A DNA stretch of 64,000 nucleotides, from positions 1,649,501-1,713,500 of the forward strand of contig NZ_CP047030.1 in NCBI RefSeq assembly GCF_009796825.1, in the 5' to 3' direction. Source of the DNA: Algibacter sp. L3A6 (GTDB taxonomy: Bacteria > Bacteroidota > Bacteroidia > Flavobacteriales > Flavobacteriaceae). Below the pieces are notes generated by a model. That model was not told the origin of the DNA. It ran no database searches and was given only the letters and a program-made list of their open reading frames with translations. This document shows, in pieces, positions 9,805-17,650 of the stretch. The position numbers and the translations under genes were made by a program. The stretch's first letter is position 1; every line of letters starts with the position of its first letter.

Positions 9805-11898
9805 ATGATGAGATTTATAAAATATGCATTCAGTTTATGTCTTTTTACACTAGTAGCTATTAGTTGTGCAGAAGATGATAATTTAGATTATGCCGATAAA
9901 ATCACCGCTCCAACAAACGTTACGGCAGCAGTAAGCGTAACACAAGATAACACGGGTATGGTAACTATTACGCCATTGGCGGAAGGAGCTGTAAGTTATA
10001 ACGTTAATTTTGGCGATGGTTCGGAAGAAGTAACTGAAATTACACCAGGAAATGGTATCGAACACGTTTACGAAGAAGGAACTTACGAGGCTACAATTAC
10101 AGCAGTAAGTCTAAACGGATTAACTACAATTGTTACACAAAGTGTTGTGGTGTCTTTTAAGGCTCCAGAAAATTTAGTAGTAACTATTGAAAACGATGCG
10201 GCTATTTCTAAACAAGTAAACCTTTCTGCTGTAGCAGATTTTGCTACCATGTACGAAGTTTATTTTGGAGAGTCTACAGATGAAACTCCAATGACTTTAA
10301 ATTTAGAAGAAACCATTTCATATCAATACGCAGAGGCAGGAACTTATACTATTAAAGTTGTTGCAAAAAGTGCGGCTATTGAAACTACAGAATATAGCGA
10401 AGAGTTTGTGGTTACAGCAATATTACAGCCTTTAGAAGGTGCTCCAACGCCAATTAGATCAGAAGCCGATGTTCTTTCAGTTTTTAGTGATTCTTATACA
10501 GATCCTAGTCCAATAGATTATTATCCTAATTGGGGGCAAACTACAACGTACACACAAATTGAAGTAGGTGGTGATAACATTATTCAATACGGAGATATTA
10601 CTTACCAAGGAATTGATTTTAGCAGTGTGCCTTTAGATGCTTCTGCAATGGAATTTATACATGTAGATGTTTGGACAGCAAATGCAGATTTTGATGCTAA
10701 AATGTCACCTATTAGCGCAGGGCCTAATGAAACTGCTGTGACTTTGGAGTTGAATCAGGATCAATGGACTTCTTTTGATATTCCATTATCTACCTTTACA
10801 GATCAAAATCCAGCAGTCGATTTTTCAAATATTATTCAATTTAAATTTGAAGGTGTAAATTCAGGAGCGGGTACTATTTTTATAGATAACCTATATTTCT
10901 ACAAAGTACCTTCGGATGTTGAAACAGGAATTGTGGGTACATGGAAGGTCGCTTCAACAGCTGGCGCTTTAGGCGTAGGTCCAGCCGCAGGAGATATTTC
11001 TTGGTGGAGTTGTGATGACGCTTGCGTTGCGGAAAGAGCATGTTATTATGATGATACTTATGTGTTTAATGAAGATGGTTCATTTGAAAACGTTTTAGGT
11101 TCAGAAACTTGGGTAGAAGGCTGGCAAAACGGATCGGATGGTTGTGCTGCTCCGGTTGCACCACATGATGGTTCTAATGCTGCTACTTATGTTTATAACG
11201 CAGATGAAAATACAATTACCCTTAATGGTATTGGAGCTTTTATTGGGCTTCCAAAAGGTACAAATACTGGTGAGATTTCAAATCCTGCGGATGCGCCAGA
11301 ATCAATTGTTTATAGTGCAACATTTATAGATCCGAACACCATATCAGTTGTTATAGAGACAGGAACAGGTTCTGGAACATTTTGGCAATTTACTTTAGTT
11401 AGAGAAGGTGTTGTAGCGTCACCATTAACGGGAACATGGCAATTGGCTCAAGAAGCTGGTGCTTTAGGTGTTGGTCCATCAGTTGGCGATATTTCTTGGT
11501 GGAACTGTGATGATGCTTGTGTTGCCGACAGAGCTTGTTATTATGATGATGCTTATATTTTTGGGGCTGATGGTTCTTTTAAAAATGTATTAGGTTCAGA
11601 AACTTGGGTTGAGAGTTGGCAAAATGGAGCCGATGGCTGTGCAACACCTGTTGCGCCTCACGATGGTTCAAATCCTGCAACATTTATATACGATAATAAT
11701 GTTTTAACCTTAAACGGTTTAGGAGCTTATATTGGTTTACCTAAAGGAACAAATACAGGAGAACTTTCTAATCCTGCAGATGCACCAGATTTTGTTACAT
11801 ACAATGTATCTTTTATAGATAATAATACAATAAGTGTAAGTATTGAAACAGGTACTGGATCAGGAACATTTTGGCAATTTAAACTGGAAAGAATTTAA
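9805..11898 (+). CDS. SusE-position surface glycan-binding lipoprotein with PKD and duplicated C-terminal domain
   Basis: Lipoprotein of 697 residues (lipobox AISC, Cys21), not catalytic as far as I can see. Domains: two PKD-like beta-sandwiches (about 36-118 and 119-208), a carbohydrate-binding-like module (213-367) related to the one at the window start, and two copies of a domain of about 158 residues (375-533 and 539-697). Each copy has SWW, a CDDAC....ACYYDD cysteine cluster, GSETWVE.WQNG and TGTGSGTFWQF. A diverged relative of this domain forms the middle of the next protein (GH16). Its position directly after susD and its architecture suggest a surface glycan-binding protein that recruits beta-glucan. 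ATG 9808 is an equally possible start. Confidence 0.85.
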   Translation: MMRFIKYAFSLCLFTLVAISCAEDDNLDYADKITAPTNVTAAVSVTQDNTGMVTITPLAEGAVSYNVNFGDGSEEVTEITPGNGIEHVYEEGTYEATITAVSLNGLTTIVTQSVVVSFKAPENLVVTIENDAAISKQVNLSAVADFATMYEVYFGESTDETPMTLNLEETISYQYAEAGTYTIKVVAKSAAIETTEYSEEFVVTAILQPLEGAPTPIRSEADVLSVFSDSYTDPSPIDYYPNWGQTTTYTQIEVGGDNIIQYGDITYQGIDFSSVPLDASAMEFIHVDVWTANADFDAKMSPISAGPNETAVTLELNQDQWTSFDIPLSTFTDQNPAVDFSNIIQFKFEGVNSGAGTIFIDNLYFYKVPSDVETGIVGTWKVASTAGALGVGPAAGDISWWSCDDACVAERACYYDDTYVFNEDGSFENVLGSETWVEGWQNGSDGCAAPVAPHDGSNAATYVYNADENTITLNGIGAFIGLPKGTNTGEISNPADAPESIVYSATFIDPNTISVVIETGTGSGTFWQFTLVREGVVASPLTGTWQLAQEAGALGVGPSVGDISWWNCDDACVADRACYYDDAYIFGADGSFKNVLGSETWVESWQNGADGCATPVAPHDGSNPATFIYDNNVLTLNGLGAYIGLPKGTNTGELSNPADAPDFVTYNVSFIDNNTISVSIETGTGSGTFWQFKLERI
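10927..11895 (+). repeat. Duplicated Trp/Cys-rich domain, two copies
   Basis: Two tandem copies (10927-11400 and 11419-11895) encode nearly the same domain: AGALGVGP, DISWW, CDDACVA.RACYYDD, GSETWVE.WQNG, GLPKGTNTGE. Each copy carries four cysteines, which would allow two disulfides outside the cell. Confidence 0.85.
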
Positions 11899-11910
11899 AA
11901 CTTAAGATAT

Positions 11911-13584
11911 ATGAAAAACTTAAAATATTATATAGGATTTATTCTGTCGCTAACATTTCTCTTTACAAGTTGTCAAGACGACGATGCAGCGATAGGTAAT
12001 ATTGTAGCTCCAACAGGGGTAACAATATCTGCTGAAATTGTTGGGCAAGATGCCGATAATCCTTACGGAGATGGTAGCGGAATTGTGAATTTTACATCTA
12101 CTGCAGATAACGAAATTACATATCAATTTAATTTTGGTGATGGTAAAACAGGCGTTGCTCCATCTGGAGAAACGGTGCACAGGTTTACACAAACAGGTAT
12201 AAATACATACACGGTTGTAGCTAGTGCTGTTGGTACTGGAGGTGTAATGTCTAGTACGTCTATGGAAGTTGAAGTGTTTAGTTCATTCTCTGATGTAGAA
12301 GCTGAAAACTTTTTAGCAGGTGAATTAGTTGGCGATTCTAAAACTTGGTATTGGGCAGCAAATATTCCGCTTCATGTTGGTTTAGGTCCAGTTGAAGATG
12401 ATTATGGAAATGGCGAGTTTGCTTATGAAGCTTGGTGGAATGCAATTCAGCCTTGGGATGAAGAGAAATATTGTATGTACGCTAATGAATTTGTGTTTAC
12501 TCGTGGTGAAAATGGCTTAACCTTCGAACAAACGGTTGGTCCTGCTTTTGTGCCAGGAACTTATGCCGATGATTTAGGGGTAGATGGCGATACTTGTCAC
12601 GATGAAACGGTTGCAACAACTATGTTTGGTGTCAAAAATGTATCATTTTTACCATCAACATCAAAAGCAGCTTTAGAAGGTAGTTATAATGATGAGCCTT
12701 ATAGACAATCAACTTTCGAAATTTCGGATGGTGGTTTTATGGGATGGTATGTTGGTGCTAGTACTTACGATATTATTTCTATAAGTGAAGATGAGTTACG
12801 TGTTAGAATTATTCAAGTAGGTGGTGGTGAAGCATGGTATCATGTATTTACATCTAGTAAACCGGTAGAAGGAGAAGCCGATTTCGAATCGGAATTTAAT
12901 ACACTAGCATGGTCTGATGAGTTTGATACTGATGGAGCGCCAAATGCTGCTAATTGGACTTACGATTTAGGTGCAGGAGGCTGGGGAAACCAAGAAGTAC
13001 AAACATATACTGAAGATGCTAGTAATGTCATTGTTGAAGATGGTATGCTTAAAATTACTGCCAAAAAAGATGGTACAGATTACACATCTGCACGTTTAAA
13101 ATCTATCGACTTATACGAATTTAAATATGGTCGTGTTGAGGTAAAAGCTAAACTTCCAGCAGCACAAGGTACATGGCCTGCTATTTGGATGTTAGGTGCT
13201 AATTTTCCAGAAGTTGGTTGGCCAATGTGTGGAGAAATTGATATTATGGAACAAACTGGTGCTGATAAAAACACATCTTTAGGTACATACCATTGGTTCG
13301 ATACAGGCACAAATGCTAATGCGAGTTATGGAGAAACCATTTCTGTAGAAAATGCGTCTTCAGAATTTCATCTATACACTTTGGAGTGGACAGAGGCAAA
13401 AATCACTGTTTTATTAGATAACGTTGTGGTTGTTGCCATGGATAACAATGCCGATTTACCATTTTATGATAAAGATTTCTTCTTAATCTTAAATGTTGCT
13501 ATGGGCGGTACATTAGGTGGCGATATTGATCCGGCATTTACTGAAGATACAATGGAAATCGATTATGTAAGAGTTTACGAATAA
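11911..13584 (+). CDS. Multidomain GH16 endo-beta-1,3-glucanase lipoprotein
   Basis: Lipoprotein of 557 residues (lipobox FTSC, Cys21). A PKD-like domain (about 30-120) is followed by a lipocalin-like or binding domain (about 125-315). This second domain is related to the duplicated C-terminal domain of the preceding SusE-position protein (compare GLGPVEDDYG and WYHVFTS). The GH16 catalytic domain covers about 328-557. The active-site motif GEIDIME places Glu442, Asp444 and Glu447, and WPAIWMLGA and DYVRVYE are conserved. It is larger than the GH16 at 669 and probably binds the same glucan as its neighbour before cutting it. The gene starts 12 bases after the previous stop and ends 4 bases before the GH3 gene. 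Confidence 0.92.
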   Translation: MKNLKYYIGFILSLTFLFTSCQDDDAAIGNIVAPTGVTISAEIVGQDADNPYGDGSGIVNFTSTADNEITYQFNFGDGKTGVAPSGETVHRFTQTGINTYTVVASAVGTGGVMSSTSMEVEVFSSFSDVEAENFLAGELVGDSKTWYWAANIPLHVGLGPVEDDYGNGEFAYEAWWNAIQPWDEEKYCMYANEFVFTRGENGLTFEQTVGPAFVPGTYADDLGVDGDTCHDETVATTMFGVKNVSFLPSTSKAALEGSYNDEPYRQSTFEISDGGFMGWYVGASTYDIISISEDELRVRIIQVGGGEAWYHVFTSSKPVEGEADFESEFNTLAWSDEFDTDGAPNAANWTYDLGAGGWGNQEVQTYTEDASNVIVEDGMLKITAKKDGTDYTSARLKSIDLYEFKYGRVEVKAKLPAAQGTWPAIWMLGANFPEVGWPMCGEIDIMEQTGADKNTSLGTYHWFDTGTNANASYGETISVENASSEFHLYTLEWTEAKITVLLDNVVVVAMDNNADLPFYDKDFFLILNVAMGGTLGGDIDPAFTEDTMEIDYVRVYE

Positions 13585-13588
13585 TAAT

Positions 13589-15880
13589 ATGAGAGCACAT
13601 AAATTAGTTTTTTTAACGATAGTTTCAGTCGTTTTTATGTCGAGTAGCGCCATTGGTCAAAATAAAACTTTGGCGCAAAAGTTAACAAGCAAAGAAACCA
13701 CTGTAGATCAAAAAGTTGCTGAATTACTTTCAAAAATGACTTTGGAAGAAAAAATTGGGCAAATGAATCAGTATAACGGGTTTTGGAACGTTACCGGTCC
13801 AACACCGTCTTCTGGCGATGCGGCCCATAAATATGAACATTTAAGAAAAGGCTACGTTGGTTCTATGCTTAATGTTCGTGGAGTAGAAGAGGTGCGTGCC
13901 GTTCAAAAAATTGCGGTTGAAGAAACGCGTTTGGGTATTCCTTTAATTATTGGTTTTGATGTTATTCACGGTTATAAAACGTTAAGTCCAATTCCATTAG
14001 CTGAAGCGGCGAGTTGGGATTTAGAAGCTATTAAAAAATCGGCAGAAATTGCAGCTTTAGAAGCTTCCGCGGCTGGTATTAACTGGACGTTCGCTCCTAT
14101 GGTAGATATTTCTAGAGATGCTCGCTGGGGACGTGTTATGGAAGGTGCAGGAGAAGATACTTATTTAGGGTCTAAAATAGCGATAGCTAGAGTACAAGGT
14201 TTTCAAGGTGAAGATTTAACTCAACCAAATACCATTGCAGCCTGTGCAAAGCATTGGGCAGGTTATGGGTTTACCGAATCAGGAAAAGATTATAATACGG
14301 TAGATGTTGGAACTTCAACCTTAAATAATATTATTTTTCCACCATTTAAAGCAACCGTAGATGCTGGCGTAAAAACTTTTATGAACTCTTTTAACGAATT
14401 AAACGGAATTCCTGCTACAGCAAATGCGTTTTTACAACGTGATGTTTTAAAAGATAAATGGAAATTCGATGGATTTGTAGTATCCGATTGGGGTTCTATG
14501 TCTGAAATGATAAACCATGGTTATGCCGAAAATGTAAAACATGCTGCCGAACTTTCAGTAAAAGCGGGTTCGGATATGGATATGGAATCTTATGCGTACG
14601 TCAATGAGTTGGCTAATTTGGTGAAAGAAGGAAAAGTTAATGAAGATCTAATTAATGATGCAGCTTCTCGTATTTTGAAAGTGAAGTTTGAATTAGGACT
14701 TTTTGATGATCCTTATAAATATTGTGATGAAAAAAGGGAGAAAGATATCATTGGAAGTCAGAAAATAAATGATGCCGTTTTAGATGTTGCAAAAAAATCT
14801 ATTGTACTTCTTAAAAACGAAAATAACGTATTGCCTTTAAAAAAGAAGGGACAGAATATTGCTGTTATTGGTGTTTTGGCTAACGATAAAACAAGTCCGC
14901 TCGGAAGTTGGAGAATTGCTGCAGACGATAATACAGCGGTTTCTGTTTTAGAAGGTTTAGCTAAATATTCTGGTAACAAGGTTACATATGCAAAAGGTGC
15001 CGATGTGGCACTTGGAGAGGCTTCTTTTCCTTTTGAATTAGAAATTAATACCAAAGATAAAAGTGGTTTTGAAGAAGCTAAGAAAGTAGCTGAAAACGCC
15101 GATGTTGTAATAATGGTGTTAGGTGAACACGGTTTTCAGAGTGGAGAAGCACGAAGCCGATCTAAAATAGGTCTACCTGGCGTTCAACAAGAGTTATTAG
15201 AAGCTGTTTACGCTGTTAATAAAAATATTGTTTTAGTATTGAACAATGGAAGGCCGTTAACTATTTCTTGGGCAGACGCACATATTCCTGCTATTGTAGA
15301 AGGATGGCAATTGGGTACACAAAGTGGTCATGCAATTGCGCAAGTATTGTATGGTGATTATAACCCGAGTGGTAAATTACCTATGACATTTCCTAGAAGT
15401 GTTGGACAAGTACCTATTTATTACAATTATAAAAACACAGGGCGTCCAGCAGCAAACGAGCCCAATAGCGTGTTTTGGTCGCATTATATAGACGAAAGTA
15501 ATACGCCTCTTTATGCTTTTGGGCACGGATTAAGTTATACCTCGTTTTCTTATAGTGATTTAAAAGTGAACAAAATTTCAGATACCCATGTTGAGGTTTC
15601 AGTTGAATTAAAAAACACTGGAAAGTATAAAGGTAAAGAAGTTGCGCAATTATACATTCGCGATTTATTTGCTAGCGTAACACGCCCAGTAAAAGAATTA
15701 AAAGGTTTTGAATTGGTTGAGTTGGAGCCAAACGAAGCTAAAACGATAACATTTCAATTAACAGAAAAAGAACTTGGGTTTTATAATAATAGTGGTGATT
15801 TTATTGTGGAATCGGGCGATTTTAAAGTCTTTGTTGGTGGAAGTTCAGTTACTGAGCTAGAAGCTAAATTTGAATTATAG
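13589..15880 (+). CDS. bglX: GH3 beta-glucosidase (BglX-like)
   Basis: Family 3 glycoside hydrolase of 763 residues that would release glucose from beta-1,3/1,6-gluco-oligosaccharides after import or in the periplasm. A signal peptide (about 1-23, AIGQ) is present without a lipobox. The N-terminal TIM barrel carries the nucleophile motif FDGFVVSDWGS (Asp300). The C-terminal sandwich supplies the likely acid/base Glu520 in GFQSGEARSRS. A fibronectin III-like domain follows (about 670-745, with LKNTGKYKGKEVAQLYI). It is the last gene of the susC operon, starts 4 bases after the GH16 stop and ends before a strong terminator. The assignment to BglX-type enzymes is by overall layout. Confidence 0.93.
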   Translation: MRAHKLVFLTIVSVVFMSSSAIGQNKTLAQKLTSKETTVDQKVAELLSKMTLEEKIGQMNQYNGFWNVTGPTPSSGDAAHKYEHLRKGYVGSMLNVRGVEEVRAVQKIAVEETRLGIPLIIGFDVIHGYKTLSPIPLAEAASWDLEAIKKSAEIAALEASAAGINWTFAPMVDISRDARWGRVMEGAGEDTYLGSKIAIARVQGFQGEDLTQPNTIAACAKHWAGYGFTESGKDYNTVDVGTSTLNNIIFPPFKATVDAGVKTFMNSFNELNGIPATANAFLQRDVLKDKWKFDGFVVSDWGSMSEMINHGYAENVKHAAELSVKAGSDMDMESYAYVNELANLVKEGKVNEDLINDAASRILKVKFELGLFDDPYKYCDEKREKDIIGSQKINDAVLDVAKKSIVLLKNENNVLPLKKKGQNIAVIGVLANDKTSPLGSWRIAADDNTAVSVLEGLAKYSGNKVTYAKGADVALGEASFPFELEINTKDKSGFEEAKKVAENADVVIMVLGEHGFQSGEARSRSKIGLPGVQQELLEAVYAVNKNIVLVLNNGRPLTISWADAHIPAIVEGWQLGTQSGHAIAQVLYGDYNPSGKLPMTFPRSVGQVPIYYNYKNTGRPAANEPNSVFWSHYIDESNTPLYAFGHGLSYTSFSYSDLKVNKISDTHVEVSVELKNTGKYKGKEVAQLYIRDLFASVTRPVKELKGFELVELEPNEAKTITFQLTEKELGFYNNSGDFIVESGDFKVFVGGSSVTELEAKFEL

Positions 15881-15953
15881 AAATTGAAGAGTTCGATTAA
15901 TAATAACTATAATAGCGAAGACTAAAAATTGTGTTTATTAGTTTAGATTGTTT

Positions 15954-15985
15954 AAAAGAGTTAAGTTTTTGCTTAACTCTTTTTT
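15954..15985. terminator. Bidirectional terminator closing the glucan locus
   Basis: AAAAGAGTTAAG pairs with CTTAACTCTTTT around a 6-base loop, with T-runs on both strands. It lies between the convergent GH3 and Nudix-regulator genes and can serve both. Confidence 0.85.
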
Positions 15986-15996
15986 ATTTGAAAAAA

Positions 15997-16716
15997 TTAA
16001 TTTTTAAACAATGAAAAGTTAAAGCCTTTTTCCTCTAATCTTTTATATTTTTTGTAATCGAATTTATATAAGAAAGCACCTTTTTTAGAACCCGATTTAT
16101 CCTTTTCATTTAATGGAATAAGTAACTTTAAAGACATTAATTTTTTTCTGAAATTTCTAGTATCTAAAGTTTTCTGGAAAATGGCTTCGTATAAATTTTG
16201 AAACTGCGGAATCGTAAATTTTTTAGGAAGTAACTCAAATCCAATAGGGTAAAATCTAGCTTTTCTGCGTAATCTATTTAATGCATCTTCAATCATTAAA
16301 TCGTGATCTAAAACTAATTTTGGGAGTTTATCTACCTCGTACCAAATAGCATCGTGTTTTATAACCAATTCCTTATCATAATCATCAATACGAATTAATG
16401 CGTAGTGTGCTATAGAAATACAGCGTGCACCAGGATCTCGGTCAATATTAGAGTAGGTTTTTAACTCTTCCATAAAGATGTTCTCTAAACCCGTAATTTC
16501 TTTTAAAACCCGTCTAGCGGCCTCATTTGCAGCTTCGTTAGGTTTTACAAAACTTCCAATTAAAGATAAAGTACCTTTAAAAGGTTCTACGCGTCTTTCA
16601 AAAACTAATAATTTTAAAATGCCTTTATCAAAACCAAAAATGATACAATCTGTAGCCACATAAATGCGGTTTTCAGGCGCATAAATATCATTTAAGGGTA
16701 GGTTATTATGATCCAT
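15997..16716 (-). CDS. Nudix-fold transcriptional regulator (NrtR/AraR-like)
   Basis: Protein of 239 residues with an N-terminal Nudix domain (about 15-150) and a C-terminal winged-helix-like domain (about 155-239, with FRKKLMSLKLLIPL). This is the layout of Nudix-related regulators known to control sugar or NAD genes in Bacteroidota. The Nudix box is degenerate: GSFVKPNEAANEAARRVLKEITG lacks the REUxEE glutamates (RVLKEI instead), so hydrolysis is unlikely and ligand sensing is likely. It lies convergent to the beta-glucan locus and is the only regulator near it, so control of that locus is a reasonable inference but not shown. A TAnnTTTG box lies only 5 bases before the start codon. Confidence 0.85.
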   Translation of the reverse strand: MDHNNLPLNDIYAPENRIYVATDCIIFGFDKGILKLLVFERRVEPFKGTLSLIGSFVKPNEAANEAARRVLKEITGLENIFMEELKTYSNIDRDPGARCISIAHYALIRIDDYDKELVIKHDAIWYEVDKLPKLVLDHDLMIEDALNRLRRKARFYPIGFELLPKKFTIPQFQNLYEAIFQKTLDTRNFRKKLMSLKLLIPLNEKDKSGSKKGAFLYKFDYKKYKRLEEKGFNFSLFKN

Positions 16717-16721
16717 AAAAA

Positions 16722-16729
16722 CAAATTTA
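16722..16729 (-). promoter_or_regulatory. Candidate -7 box of the Nudix regulator gene
   Basis: TAAATTTG on the minus strand matches TAnnTTTG. It ends 5 bases before ATG 16716, so transcription from it would give an almost leaderless mRNA. No good TTTG lies at the expected distance. Confidence 0.4.
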
Positions 16730-16803
16730 AAAAATACCTTTAACTAAATTAGACTAAATGAAGTATTTAAAGGTTTTTAGTTGAGTAGGGTTTACTTTAT
16801 GTG

Positions 16804-17649
16804 CTATTTGTTTTTTATAAATGAAACAGAACAATTTATAACCTTTTGAAGTTCTTTAGGTAGTGTATTCGAATCCCAAGGGTGTTTGGTATTAAATACA
16901 TGATTTGCATCTTGTATAATTTCAAGTTGGCTTTGCGGATTCCATTCATGAAGTTGATTAGCCTCATCAATAAGAACGCTGGTATCACTATCACCATGAA
17001 TAATTAAGTGTGGTGTTTTTAAGTTAGAAACCGCGCGTTTTATGGTTAATCTTTCTTCATTTTTAATGAAATCTTCATAAAACTGATAAAAATGTGGCAT
17101 TTGTTGTTTTGTTCTTCCGTTTAAAACATATTTTACACCAGTGTTTTTCCACTCGGCCAAACCACCTGCAGTTGCTGTTCTTTTTCTAAAATCACAAACA
17201 CCAGCTAAGCTTATTACGGTTGTAACTCGTTTATCTTCTTCAGCTTTAATCAATACAATACCGCCACCTCTGCTATGACCTATTAAATTTAGACTGTTTA
17301 AATTTATTATAGGTTTAAGTTTTTTATTATCTGAAATCCAATCGATAATTGATTCTAAGTCATCTAATTCTTTTGTGTAATTATTGTTTCCGAAGGCATC
17401 TAAATCAGGAAAATCAATAGGTTGTTCCATGGTGCCACCATTATGCGAAAAATTGAATTTTATAAAACAAAATCCCGCTTCCGCGAAAGCGTTTGCCATT
17501 AAATTCCAAGCACCCCAATCTTTAAAACCTTTATAACCATGACAAAAAATAATAATAGGAATATTTGTTTTTTCGGCAACAAAACTAACATCAATTAAAA
17601 TCGATTTTTTGTGCTTTCCATTTATAATATAGCTTTCTTTGGATATCAT
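16804..17649 (-). CDS. Alpha/beta hydrolase (S9/dienelactone-hydrolase-like)
   Basis: Cytoplasmic serine hydrolase of 281 residues without a signal peptide. The oxyanion region HGYKGFKDWG is followed by the nucleophile elbow GHSRGG (Ser126). Asp222 (HGDSD) and His250 (DANHVF) complete a likely catalytic triad. The fold is that of acyl-peptidase or esterase-like hydrolases, and the substrate cannot be told from sequence. The start codon lies one base before the end of the addB-like gene upstream, so the two are probably co-transcribed. It contains one of the three CGCTTTCGCGGAA words of this window. Confidence 0.8.
   Translation of the reverse strand: MISKESYIINGKHKKSILIDVSFVAEKTNIPIIIFCHGYKGFKDWGAWNLMANAFAEAGFCFIKFNFSHNGGTMEQPIDFPDLDAFGNNNYTKELDDLESIIDWISDNKKLKPIINLNSLNLIGHSRGGGIVLIKAEEDKRVTTVISLAGVCDFRKRTATAGGLAEWKNTGVKYVLNGRTKQQMPHFYQFYEDFIKNEERLTIKRAVSNLKTPHLIIHGDSDTSVLIDEANQLHEWNPQSQLEIIQDANHVFNTKHPWDSNTLPKELQKVINCSVSFIKNK
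17479..17491 (-). repeat. 13-base word CGCTTTCGCGGAA, copy 1
   Basis: Lies inside the hydrolase gene, coding AFAE. The same word occurs exactly at 40953 and 63121. Confidence 0.6.
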
Positions 17650-17650
17650 A

